A DNA stretch of 6,314 nt from CALGFI01 sp036374435 (GTDB lineage Bacteria; Actinomycetota; UBA4738; HRBIN12): contig DASUTU010000129.1 of the NCBI GenBank assembly GCA_036374435.1, positions 1-6,314 on the forward strand, in the 5' to 3' direction. This document shows, in pieces, positions 1-6,120 of the stretch; position 1 is the first letter of the stretch; every line of letters begins with the position of its first letter. The notes beneath the pieces were generated by a model that ran no database searches, was not told the DNA's origin, and saw only the letters and a program-made list of their open reading frames with translations. The translations under genes were made by a program, and so were the position numbers.

Positions 1-1214
1 GACGGATCGATCCGGAGCAGCAGCAGGACCCCGGGGGAGTCCGGCGCGAGCCCCCGTCGCACCACCAGGACGAACCGGCCGTCGGCCGACCACCGAGGGA
101 GCTCGTGGGCGGCTTCCGACTGGTCGGTGAGCCGGGCCCGGTCCTTGCCGTCGGTAGACAGCAGCCACAGCGAGCGCACCCCGCGCCCGGGTGGGGTCAC
201 GGCACGGTTGGGGGTGGCCGTGGATACGATCCATCGCCCATCGGGCGAGCACGCCGGCCAGAGCCAGCTCCGGGTGAAGTCGTTCGACAGGTTGGCGAAG
301 CGCCACCTCGGGGGACCCGAGAGCAGGATCTGGTTGCCCTGGCTGGGCTCCTTCATCGCCCCGCCGGAGAGGACCAGGCGCTTTCCGCACCGGGCGACGA
401 GGTCCGGGTAGGGCAGCACCGGGTCGAAGACGTTGGCCCAGGCTCCGCCTACGGTGGGGGCGGCGTTCAGGGGGATGCCGGTCCGGTTCGGGAACCGGGA
501 GAAGAACAGCACCCACCGACCGTCGGGGGACCAGCCGATCACCCGCGGCGGGGCCGTGGTGCCGGGGGTCACCCGGTACACCGTGGTGGCCCGGCCACCC
601 GAGGTCTGCAGCACCTGCACCCGGTCCCCGCCGACGTCGATCGCCACGGAGCGGCCGCTGGGGCTGAAGGCCACGTGCCCCGCCCCCGAGCCATCGGGCA
701 GCAGCACGTTCTGCCCAATCGTCGGGCCGCCCAGCAGGACGCCTCCACCCGCGCTCACCCCGGCCAGGACGTCGCTCCTCGGCGACCACTGCCAGTCGGT
801 CAGCTCGCCCAGCGGGCTCTGGGTGGCACCGCCCGCGGCCGGGACGATCGTGCCGTTGCCGAAGGCGATCCAGGCGCCATCCGGGCTGAACCGGACGGGA
901 GGAGCGGCGCCGTCTTGCACCAGGGTCCGCTCCTCGCACGTGTCGAGGTCGATCAGATCCAGGGCTCCGTCCCGGACCCAGGCCACGCTCCCCAGCCGTG
1001 TCGCGCCGGCCAGTCCGGCCGTGGCGCACCCTGGCCTCGGCGAGGGGCTGGCGGGAGACGTGGGTCGCGCCGAGCCCGAGCCCAGCCAGGTCGGGATCAG
1101 CTTGATACCCACGACGGTGCCCACGCCGACGGCCCCCACGAGCAGCAGGACGCCCATCACGCGCCAGCCCTTCCCACGCCTGCGCGCGTACGGGTGTCGG
1201 CCCGATGGCCTCAT
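1..1214 (-). CDS. Membrane-anchored WD40-like (PD40/TolB-type) beta-propeller protein, 3' end outside window
   Basis: Reading the minus strand from the ATG at 1214 gives 404 codons without a stop, open at position 1, so the C-terminus is missing. The N-terminus is basic (RRRGKGWR, residues 11-18), followed by one hydrophobic segment at about 19-37 (VMGVLLLVGAVGVGTVVGI), then a Ser/Pro/Ala-rich linker to about residue 61: a cytoplasmic tail, one membrane anchor and an exported domain. Propeller blade motifs of the form (F/W)SPDG recur at F109-SPDG, W143-SP, F183-SPSG, W228-SPDG, C322-SPDG and W375-SADG, spaced mostly 34-53 residues with one larger gap, each followed by a hydrophobic strand such as RWVLFF. 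This is the signature of WD40-like/TolB-type propellers, which usually mediate binding; no catalytic residues or partner are visible, so no specific role is assigned. The start is uncertain: Met20 (position 1157) has GGAAGG about 11 bases upstream, but starting there would lose the basic flank. The opposite plus-strand frames are shadows. Confidence 0.85.
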   Translation of the reverse strand, partial: MRPSGRHPYARRRGKGWRVMGVLLLVGAVGVGTVVGIKLIPTWLGSGSARPTSPASPSPRPGCATAGLAGATRLGSVAWVRDGALDLIDLDTCEERTLVQDGAAPPVRFSPDGAWIAFGNGTIVPAAGGATQSPLGELTDWQWSPRSDVLAGVSAGGGVLLGGPTIGQNVLLPDGSGAGHVAFSPSGRSVAIDVGGDRVQVLQTSGGRATTVYRVTPGTTAPPRVIGWSPDGRWVLFFSRFPNRTGIPLNAAPTVGGAWANVFDPVLPYPDLVARCGKRLVLSGGAMKEPSQGNQILLSGPPRWRFANLSNDFTRSWLWPACSPDGRWIVSTATPNRAVTPPGRGVRSLWLLSTDGKDRARLTDQSEAAHELPRWSADGRFVLVVRRGLAPDSPGVLLLLRIDP

Positions 1215-1307
1215 CGTTGGGGATGACGGTACTCCGTGGCGCGGGTCCCCCGTAGTCTGGCGGGGACGCTGGGACACTCCCCGGGCTGCATCGGACCCGA
1301 CGGTACG

Positions 1308-1342
1308 AAGGAACAGGTCGCCCGGGTCACCAGGCGTTCCTT
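1308..1342. repeat. Imperfect inverted repeat between the propeller gene and the VOC relic
   Basis: AAGGAAC at 1308-1314 and GTTCCTT at 1336-1342 are perfect 7-bp inverted arms. Inside them GGT (1316-1318) and ACC (1329-1331) can extend the pairing around a CCCGGG centre. It lies about 94 bases upstream of the minus-strand propeller start and about 70 bases upstream of the plus-strand VOC start, so it could be an operator or leader hairpin for either divergent unit. No run of T follows on either strand, so it does not look like an intrinsic terminator. The function is inferred from position only. Confidence 0.4.
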
Positions 1343-1397
1343 GAGATGAAGAGTTCGACCCCGCCGAGCTGAGGGCGTACGAAAGATCGGAGGCAGA

Positions 1398-1406
1398 AGG
1401 AGGAGG
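1398..1406 (+). promoter_or_regulatory. Strong Shine-Dalgarno sequence before the VOC relic
   Basis: The purine-rich tract AGGAGGAGG precedes the ATG at 1412, with the first AGGAGG (1398-1403) ending 8 bases before it. It fixes the start of the VOC relic and is the strongest ribosome binding site in the window, although the gene behind it is broken. Confidence 0.6.
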
Positions 1407-1411
1407 GGAGG

Positions 1412-1569
1412 ATGACGCGACTCCACAGCTATCTCAACTTTGCGGGGACCGCCGAGGAGGCGTTCGGCTTCTACCGGTCGGTGTCGGCGGTGAGTTCTCC
1501 TCGCTCGTCCGCTTCACGGATCTCCCCATCGAGGGCGTGAGCATGACGCGTTCCTCACGAGGATGTTGA
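1412..1569 (+). pseudogene. Frameshifted and truncated PhnB-like VOC (glyoxalase/bleomycin-resistance fold) gene
   Basis: From the ATG at 1412 the frame reads MTRLHSYLNFAGTAEEAFGF then YRSV, the typical N-terminus of PhnB-like VOC proteins (first beta strand ending in YLNF, then a helix with EEAFxFY). The frame then loses similarity and ends at TGA 1538-1540. Shifting frame at about 1484 restores the family pattern: GGEFSSLVRFTDLP followed by IEGVSMT. The expected VFGGEF would be gtgttcggcggtgag, while the window has gtgtcggcggtgag, one T short, so a single-base deletion at 1483-1485 explains the break. The restored frame stops at TGA 1567-1569, with family-like sequence only to about 1545, so roughly the last two thirds of a normal gene of about 140 codons are missing. 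The third frame from 1545 reads DAFLTRMLKDANVYPAAMW and ends at TAG 1611-1613; it looks coding but I do not recognise it. The family identity is from recall of its N-terminal pattern. Confidence 0.7.
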
Positions 1570-1708
1570 AGGATGCGAACGTCTACCCCGCTGCGATGTG
1601 GGCTGCCGCGTAGCTCCTACACCGCCTCGCTCGCTCTGGAACCCGAGTCGTGCACGCACGGCCCCGGTTAACGATGATTCCGACGTGCCGAGCGTCCCCG
1701 CGACCGTT

Positions 1709-1712
1709 GGAG
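1709..1712 (+). promoter_or_regulatory. Ribosome binding site that sets the amidase start
   Basis: GGAG at 1709-1712 sits 6 bases before the ATG at 1719. The longer in-frame start at 1650 has no comparable site, and the 23 residues it would add (Arg/Pro-rich) do not resemble family sequence. This supports ATG 1719 as the real start. Confidence 0.6.
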
Positions 1713-1718
1713 ACGGAC

Positions 1719-2603
1719 ATGACCTACGAGATCCGGAACGGATGGATCGTCGGACAGCTCCCGGGGCCGAACGGGTCCCAGATCCGGGTCAAACACTTCC
1801 CGCAGGGACCGTTCGAACGCCGCCGCCGGGTGAATCCGCGGCTCTGTCTGCATACCACCGAGACGAGTGGCTATGTGAAGAAGCTTCGTTTCCCGACGGA
1901 GTTTCAGGTTGGAGAGGGCATTATCGGACAGCACCGACCGTTGTGGGCGCGAGGGGAGGCAGTGGACATACATGACCACGATCTCCTTCAGATCGAGATC
2001 GTGGAGTTCTCCCGGCTGAATCGCTGGCTTCCGAAGCCGTCGAGTCTCAACCCGCTCGTGGCGCTGCTGGCGCTGCTTCATCGCCGGCACTTCGTGTCGA
2101 CGGCGTTACGCCGTCCCGAGCGGTGGCCCACGGTTCTCGACCAGTTACCAGCCGCCGTCGACGCCTACTACCGTCGCCATGAGGTTTGGGACGATCCGTT
2201 CGTCTACGGTCACGTCGAGACCCCGGGCGATGAGCATTGGGACCCAGGCTCGCTCGACTATGCGGCGTTGTTCTCGATGGTCCGCGCGGTCCTCGATCCG
2301 AAGGAGGTGGAGGGAGTGAAGCTGACCGACAACCAGCTCGAGGGGATCCGGTTCGCGAACGGGATGCGCCGGTACCTCGACAATCCGAACAACGAGCCCC
2401 CCGAGCCCGGTCCCCACCGCCAGGGGTTCCGGTTCGCCAAGCGGATCTCCGCCCATATCGAGGCGGAGCCGCCCGTGAACGAGTTCGAGCCGCCGCGATC
2501 ATCCACGGAAGGTATGGACCTGTCGCCCGAGGAGAGTCATCCGGAGCGTGCGGAGGAGAATGCCGAACGCCGCCGGCTCGGCGAGCAGCCCAAGTCGTCC
2601 TGA
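1719..2603 (+). CDS. N-acetylmuramoyl-L-alanine amidase-like zinc hydrolase (PGRP/amidase_2-like), no signal peptide
   Basis: This 294-residue protein shows the pattern of zinc amidases that cut the bond between N-acetylmuramic acid and the L-alanine of the peptidoglycan stem. After the leading strands comes LCLHTTE (H45, first zinc ligand), then the core strand LLQIEIVEF (89-97), then YGHVETPGDEHWDPG (163-177). In AmpD-type enzymes the pattern is His, 8 residues, Lys, 1 residue, Asp-Pro-Gly; here H165 and D175 would be the other two zinc ligands, and H173 takes the place of the catalytic Lys. The catalytic domain ends near residue 190. A tail of about 100 residues follows, hydrophilic and rich in Pro, Glu and Arg, with no recognised wall-binding repeat. 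There is no signal peptide or membrane segment, as in phage endolysins released through a holin or in cytoplasmic recycling enzymes. No holin lies beside it. The start follows the GGAG site; an extra 23 codons are possible from 1650. The family is fairly certain; lysin versus housekeeping role is open. Confidence 0.8.
   Translation: MTYEIRNGWIVGQLPGPNGSQIRVKHFPQGPFERRRRVNPRLCLHTTETSGYVKKLRFPTEFQVGEGIIGQHRPLWARGEAVDIHDHDLLQIEIVEFSRLNRWLPKPSSLNPLVALLALLHRRHFVSTALRRPERWPTVLDQLPAAVDAYYRRHEVWDDPFVYGHVETPGDEHWDPGSLDYAALFSMVRAVLDPKEVEGVKLTDNQLEGIRFANGMRRYLDNPNNEPPEPGPHRQGFRFAKRISAHIEAEPPVNEFEPPRSSTEGMDLSPEESHPERAEENAERRRLGEQPKSS
1976..2004. repeat. Perfect 10-bp inverted repeat inside the amidase gene
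   Basis: CCACGATCTC (1976-1985) and GAGATCGTGG (1995-2004) are perfectly complementary around a 9-base loop. They fall on the codons just before and within the conserved QIEIVE strand, so coding constraint (GAT, GAG and ATC codons) may explain them. A stable mRNA hairpin is expected here, but no function is implied. Confidence 0.45.
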
Positions 2604-2641
2604 CCACTGGAAGCGCCCAACTCCTCTGATACGGTCGACCT

Positions 2642-2656
2642 GAAGCTGCCAGCTTC
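2642..2656 (+). terminator. Small perfect hairpin downstream of the amidase, weak terminator candidate
   Basis: GAAGCT (2642-2647), a GCC loop and AGCTTC (2651-2656) form a 6-bp stem beginning 38 bases after the amidase stop. There is no T run after it (GTCAACAAG follows), so it could be a 3'-end stabiliser, a weak or factor-dependent terminator, or chance. Confidence 0.3.
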
Positions 2657-2740
2657 GTCAACAAGATCGCGGCGTGCGGGCGTTGGACCCGCGGCAGGCC
2701 ACTCCTCGCGAATGCGGTTCCTCCCCTCAGCGCCTCTCTT

Positions 2741-2757
2741 GGCGCCGCTTAGGCGCC
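2741..2757 (-). terminator. GGCGCC hairpin overlapping the recombinase relic's stop codon
   Basis: GGCGCC occurs at 2741-2746 and 2752-2757, separated by the 5 bases GCTTA, giving a 6-bp all-GC stem. On the minus strand the loop holds the TAA stop (2751-2749) of the recombinase relic. It could be the old 3'-end signal of that gene. Neither side has a clean T tract, so terminator function is a guess. Confidence 0.3.
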
Positions 2758-2880
2758 CTTCTGCTGAGATCGAAACAGGGCGTCCATCATGGCCGCCGCC
2801 TCATTCGCAAGTGATGGGAACAGATGTCCATACGTATCGAGAGTGACGCTGAAGATTGGCCTGGCGGAGGAGTGGCGCGG
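2749..2880 (-). pseudogene. C-terminal relic of a tyrosine recombinase (phage integrase family)
   Basis: The minus strand reads PRHSSARPIFSVTLDTYGHL then FPSLANEAAAMMDALFRSQQ, ending at TAA 2751-2749. Tyrosine recombinases that insert phages and other elements end in a motif like (L)GHSSxxVTLDTYGHLFPxL, where the His belongs to the active site and the Tyr is the nucleophile that bonds to DNA. Here the His codon is at 2874-2872 and the Tyr codon at 2832-2830. The Gly before the His is Arg, and the His-Tyr distance is 14 residues instead of about 10, as if four codons (ARPI) had been inserted. The rest of the catalytic domain (Arg...HxxR) is absent: the frame stays open to 3387, but that part matches nothing and runs opposite the protease. 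It is a dead fragment marking past mobile-element activity. Confidence 0.75.
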
Positions 2881-3120
2881 CATGGCTCTACCGGGCGGTC
2901 CAGCAGACAAGTTAGGGAATCGGGCGAATCGAGTTTCCGTGCCCGACAGTGGATCAACGAGGTGCTCGACGCCGAGGAGCCAGCTGAGAAAGCTCAGCCG
3001 AACGGCCGATACGGCCTCTGTGTGCAGGTGATAGCCTGCGGCCGTTCCACCGAGAAGCGTCGGCCCCGACGGCGCGGATAGGGCAGGTTCGCCACACGGT
3101 GCCGGCGCATGACCACAGAA

Positions 3121-3126
3121 AGGTGG
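3121..3126 (+). promoter_or_regulatory. Ribosome binding site of the metalloprotease
   Basis: AGGTGG, within AGAAAGGTGG, ends 7 bases before the ATG at 3134, supporting that start over the internal Met6 codon. Confidence 0.55.
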
Positions 3127-3133
3127 CCGGCCC

Positions 3134-5230
3134 ATGAGGGCACGTTCGATGCTCACCGTCGCACTCGGCCTCCTGCTCGCGATCGGCGTGACGACCCCGC
3201 CCGCGAGCGGGGCGCAAGGTAGCCGCGAGCGAGCGAAGTTCAAGGTCGCGGTATCCGGGACACCGTTCATCGAGAAGATGCAACTGCCGCGGCAACCGTC
3301 CGCGGCGCGGGCGGAGGACGCCGTCGAGGCGGCCGCGACGACCGCGTCGCAGTGCGCCGGGGACGATGAGACCCTCGTCCTGTCCATCCCGAGCTTCGAT
3401 CCGGATCATCCAGGGTCGCAGGACGTCGTCTTCTTCCGCGAGACCGACCCGGCGTCGACCGGGAAGGCGACGCTCTGGGTCGCCTGGGACTTCCTCGTGA
3501 CCGACTACGGCCGCCAGGACGTCATCACGTGCGATCAGCTCGCGTTCCTGCAGGGACAGCTCGATTCGATCGTCGAGACCGACGTGCACTACTTCGGCAC
3601 ATACCAGGAGCGGCCCGCGGGCAACGAGAACATCGACATCCTCGTCTACAACATCGTCGACGAGGACTTCTTTGACCCGGAGTTCGGCTCGTACATCTCG
3701 GGGTTCTTCTCGGTCGGCTTCCAGGCGGAGTTCGAGCGGAACATCGTCTTCATCGACTCGCTCGACTGGGAGGCGTACCTCGGCCCGCAGGGCACGGTCG
3801 ACCCGCGCCGGGTCGAGGGGACGGTCGCGCATGAGCTCGAGCACCTGATCCACAACGATCACGACGCCGACGAGGACTCGTTCATCGACGAGGGTCTCGC
3901 CGAGCTCGCCGTGTTCCTGAACGGGTTCGGGCACACCAGCAACACGGTCTGGTTCCTCGCGTTCCACCGCGACAGCCTCACCGTGTGGGGGAGCCAGCTG
4001 GAGGACTATGGCGGCTCGTACCTGTTCCAGCTGTACCTGCTCGAGAACTTCGGCGAGCAGGACTCCGCGGGCGTGTGGGACAACGCCTGGACGCGGAACC
4101 TGGTCGAGCAGGACCTCAACGGCATCGCGGGGGTCGAGGCCCAGACCAGTGAGGAGTTCAACGAGCTTTTCGACGCGTGGATCCTTGCGAACCTCGTCGA
4201 CGACCCGTCGCTCGACGGCGCGGGCGGGTTCCCGCTCGGGTACGACAATATCGACGTGAACCCGTACAACGACCCGAACTTCGGGCCGTGGTCGATCCGC
4301 CGGGCAATCACGGACATCTACCGCGCGGGCACCCACGGGAACCTGCCGATCAGCCGCTACGGCGGCGGGTCCGTGTCCGGCACCGTGGAGTTCCCGATCG
4401 GCGAAGCGCCTCCGTACGCAGGCATCTACAAGAGCTACGCGGGCGCGGCCGTGTACCGGAGCGTCCGACTCGACGGAGCCGCGGCATCGGGCGTCGCCCC
4501 GGTGGAGGGCACATTCGAGGCGGCGAGCGGCGGGGGCCACCTGCTGACCGGCCGCACGCTCGAGCTCAACACACCGGTCGGCGGGACCCTCACGTTCCAT
4601 ACCTGGTACGACATCGAGGAGGAGTGGGACTACGGGTTCGTCGAGGCGTCCACCGATGGCGGGGCGACGTGGACGAAGCTCGTCGGGAGCATAACGAGGC
4701 ACAGTGAGAACCCGAATGCGTCGACCGCGTGGACGAACGCGCTCGGGTCGGCGACCTCGACGGACGCCGCGATCACCGGGAACAGCGGCGGCTGGGTGGA
4801 GGCGACGTTCGAGCTGCCCGCGGCGTCGGGCGTTCTCGTCCGCTTCAACTACTACACGGACGAGGCCGTCAACGGACAGGGTTGGTTCATCGACGACGTC
4901 CAGGTCGACGGGTTCGCGGACGGCTTCGAGTCGGGAGGCGGCAACTGGTCGCTCGGCGGCTGGACCGTCACGACGGGCCTGTTCGACAACGACTGGATCG
5001 TCGCGTACGAGAACCCGACCAACCGTCGCGGGCGTCCCGACGTCCTGGAGCTCGCCTACCTCGACGGGACGATCGTCACGAACAGCGCCGGGAGCCAGGT
5101 GGAGCGGATCCTCGGCCAGATCGACACGAGCCGGCTCGGCAGCGACAAGCTGATCGTCGCCTTCGCCAACCGGCCGGACGACTCGCCGTTCGACGCCAAC
5201 TACCTGATCCTGGTCAGGAAGAAGGGCTAG
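3134..5230 (+). CDS. Secreted zinc metalloprotease: HExxH...E (M30-like gluzincin) core with C-terminal immune-inhibitor-A-like MAM region
   Basis: The 698-residue product begins with a Sec signal peptide: basic MRAR, hydrophobic core at about 6-19, likely cleavage after ASG or SGA (26-27). A propeptide-like stretch follows to about residue 75. The catalytic motif is HELEH at 233-237 (zinc ligands H233 and H237, catalytic E234), with DEGLAE at 252-257, where E253 is the probable third ligand. This HExxH plus downstream EGLAE layout matches gluzincins such as the M30 (hyicolysin-like) family, not the HExxHxxGxxH of M6 immune inhibitor A. The C-terminal third nevertheless resembles immune inhibitor A: a MAM-like beta sandwich at about 455-593 (LTFHTWYDIEEEWDYGFVEA, STDGGATW, then GWFIDDVQVDG), then DGFESGGGNWSLGGW into a final region at 594-698. 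Only two Cys (74 and 133) remain in the exported part, so they may form a disulfide. A role in degrading external protein for nutrition is inferred; the substrate is unknown. It has its own ribosome binding site and terminator, so it is probably transcribed alone. The long antisense frame is a codon-bias shadow. Confidence 0.9.
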   Translation: MRARSMLTVALGLLLAIGVTTPPASGAQGSRERAKFKVAVSGTPFIEKMQLPRQPSAARAEDAVEAAATTASQCAGDDETLVLSIPSFDPDHPGSQDVVFFRETDPASTGKATLWVAWDFLVTDYGRQDVITCDQLAFLQGQLDSIVETDVHYFGTYQERPAGNENIDILVYNIVDEDFFDPEFGSYISGFFSVGFQAEFERNIVFIDSLDWEAYLGPQGTVDPRRVEGTVAHELEHLIHNDHDADEDSFIDEGLAELAVFLNGFGHTSNTVWFLAFHRDSLTVWGSQLEDYGGSYLFQLYLLENFGEQDSAGVWDNAWTRNLVEQDLNGIAGVEAQTSEEFNELFDAWILANLVDDPSLDGAGGFPLGYDNIDVNPYNDPNFGPWSIRRAITDIYRAGTHGNLPISRYGGGSVSGTVEFPIGEAPPYAGIYKSYAGAAVYRSVRLDGAAASGVAPVEGTFEAASGGGHLLTGRTLELNTPVGGTLTFHTWYDIEEEWDYGFVEASTDGGATWTKLVGSITRHSENPNASTAWTNALGSATSTDAAITGNSGGWVEATFELPAASGVLVRFNYYTDEAVNGQGWFIDDVQVDGFADGFESGGGNWSLGGWTVTTGLFDNDWIVAYENPTNRRGRPDVLELAYLDGTIVTNSAGSQVERILGQIDTSRLGSDKLIVAFANRPDDSPFDANYLILVRKKG

Positions 5231-5241
5231 GCACGAACGGG

Positions 5242-5276
5242 AAGGGCGCGGCTCCGGCATCCGGGGCCGCGCCTTT
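5242..5276 (+). terminator. Rho-independent-type terminator of the metalloprotease
   Basis: GGCGCGGCTCC (5245-5255) pairs with GGGGCCGCGCC (5263-5273) around a 7-base loop with one G-U pair, 15 bases after the protease stop. The flanking AAG (5242-5244) and TTT (5274-5276) extend the stem. The T tract is short, as is common in GC-rich genomes. It is the best terminator in the window. Confidence 0.8.
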
Positions 5277-5557
5277 CGCGTCTCTCGGTGTCGAAGACCG
5301 GCTCGCCGTTCGTCGGTAGGGTGAGGGCCCCGCCCTTTGGGGTCGAGCGGAAGGAGGCGGCCTCGCGGCGATCAACGCCACCGCCGAGATGCACATTGCG
5401 ATCGTCACGCCCACCACCGCCGACACGTACTTCGAGAGTGACCGCACAAGGTCACGAGGGGTGACGGACAGCGCGTCGAGACGCGGTTAGCCCTTGAGGA
5501 CATGGGCAGTGAGCTCAGGGAGCAGCGATCCGGCAGCTGCGGGCGATTGGTCCCGGA
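5277..5557. other. Intergenic stretch after the protease, no supported gene
   Basis: With the terminator, 327 bases (5231-5557) lack a gene. It holds a small hairpin (GGCCCC 5326-5331 with GGGGTC 5339-5344) and an orphan AAGGAGG (5351-5357) with no ATG, GTG or TTG at a usable distance. Two overlapping short readings compete. On plus, ATG 5389 to TAG 5488-5490 gives MHIAIVTPTTADTYFES plus 16 more residues, resembling the first strand of a GT4-type glycosyltransferase and then nothing. On minus, GTG 5447 gives a protein starting with one hydrophobic helix (YVSAVVGVTIAMCISAVALI), but its frame continues through the protease terminator and has no ribosome binding site. Neither is convincing; the plus reading may be a glycosyltransferase relic. 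Confidence 0.4.
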
Positions 5558-5559
5558 TC
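5527..5559 (-). repeat. Inverted repeat at the stop of the minus-strand small protein gene
   Basis: GATCCGG (5527-5533) and CCGGATC (5553-5559) are perfect 7-bp arms 19 bases apart. On the minus strand the first arm begins inside the TGA stop (5560-5558), so it could act as a 3'-end hairpin. It has a long loop and no T run, so support is weak. Confidence 0.3.
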
Positions 5560-5965
5560 ACGGGGACCAGGGGCCGTCGGCCAGGCCGAGGAGGAGCCGA
5601 AGGCGGGCCGGTCTCATCGTCATCGGCACGCCGCCTCCGGCAAGCGGGCCGCTCCGGTCCTCGACCAGGAGACGGTCGAGTGTTTCGCGACGCGTCGGGT
5701 CAGCAGCGGCCTGGCGCGGGGTCATGCCCGAGAGCGCGGGGACCGGCTCATCGCACCACCGGCGCTCCATCCGGTCGATCCAGTCCTCCACCACCGCTCG
5801 CACGGCCGGCTCGTCCAAGGGGAGCCCCTCCGGAGCCGAAGGGGCCGTACCGGGAGAGGTGGACCTTCGGAGATCGACGGGCCGCCGATCCTCGGACGCG
5901 ATCCGAGCACCATCGACGGCGGCCAGCAGCGCCGAACGCGCTCGATCGATCCGAGCCTCGCTCAT
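5558..5965 (-). CDS. Hypothetical protein with a W-x-DEPVPAL-x-G-x-TPRQAA C-terminal motif; probably 5'-truncated
   Basis: The ATG at 5965 gives 135 residues ending at TGA 5560-5558. The second half carries WIDRMERRW, then CDEPVPALSGMTPRQAA (71-87), DPTRRETLDRLL (89-100) and a closing MTMRPARLRLLLGL (115-128). I recall this pattern (Trp, acidic-Pro-x-Pro-Ala-Leu, Gly-x-Thr-Pro-Arg) from the C-terminal ends of larger actinobacterial-type proteins, some annotated as SEC-C or Xre/MbcA/ParS-like, but no function can be given. The middle (about 25-50) is Pro/Ser-rich and linker-like. The start is doubtful: coding-like sequence continues in frame upstream of the ATG (FRLDGTRLDVEA) until TAG at 6022-6020, and GAGG sits only 3 bases from the ATG. 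So this is either a short gene or, more likely, the 3' part of a gene that has lost its front. There is no signal peptide, membrane segment or partner gene alongside. Confidence 0.6.
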   Translation of the reverse strand: MSEARIDRARSALLAAVDGARIASEDRRPVDLRRSTSPGTAPSAPEGLPLDEPAVRAVVEDWIDRMERRWCDEPVPALSGMTPRQAAADPTRRETLDRLLVEDRSGPLAGGGVPMTMRPARLRLLLGLADGPWSP

Positions 5966-6120
5966 CGCCTCGACGTCCAGCCGAGTGCCGTCCAGTCGGA
6001 AGGTCTTGGAGGCAGGGGGCTATGACTTGCGGAACGACGCTCGGTTCGCTCCGACTCTCCTCCGTTCGCGGGATCCCGGTTACGAGCCACTGAAAGCTCA
6101 GAAACACGGCGTCACCGATA

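Larger units (their letters stand above)
2604..3133. other. 530-base stretch without an intact gene
   Basis: Between the amidase stop and the protease start I see two small hairpins (2642-2656 and 2741-2757), the minus-strand recombinase C-terminal relic (2749-2880), and the protease ribosome binding site near 3121. Frames across 2881-3080 are open on both strands but show no family pattern, and none has a good start with a ribosome binding site. I could not pick out a promoter with confidence, although the protease must have one here or farther upstream. Confidence 0.6.

Noticed and set aside
105..1344. Plus-strand open frames of 373, 94 and 303 codons at the left end
   Set aside because: They are Pro/Arg/Ala-rich with no domain pattern, whereas the minus strand gives an anchor plus repeated SPDG blades over the same bases.
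1598..1975. A 125-codon plus-strand frame overlapping the start of the amidase
   Set aside because: It has no ribosome binding site or motif and overlaps the amidase coding sequence in another frame.
2954..5260. A 768-codon open frame on the minus strand opposite the metalloprotease
   Set aside because: Its product is low-complexity, rich in Arg, Val, Asp and Glu, with no domain pattern, while the plus strand encodes a complete protein with signal peptide, zinc site and terminator. GC-biased third positions create such shadows.
5214..5447. A 77-codon minus-strand frame with an N-terminal hydrophobic helix
   Set aside because: It starts at GTG without a ribosome binding site, and the frame runs through the protease terminator and stop. 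The hydrophobic stretch alone is not enough.
6036..6066. A tRNA 3'-end-like string (GGTTCGCTCC followed by CTCTCCTCCG)
   Set aside because: No matching acceptor strand, D-arm or anticodon arm can be placed at the right distance, so it is not a tRNA; an att-site fragment cannot be shown.
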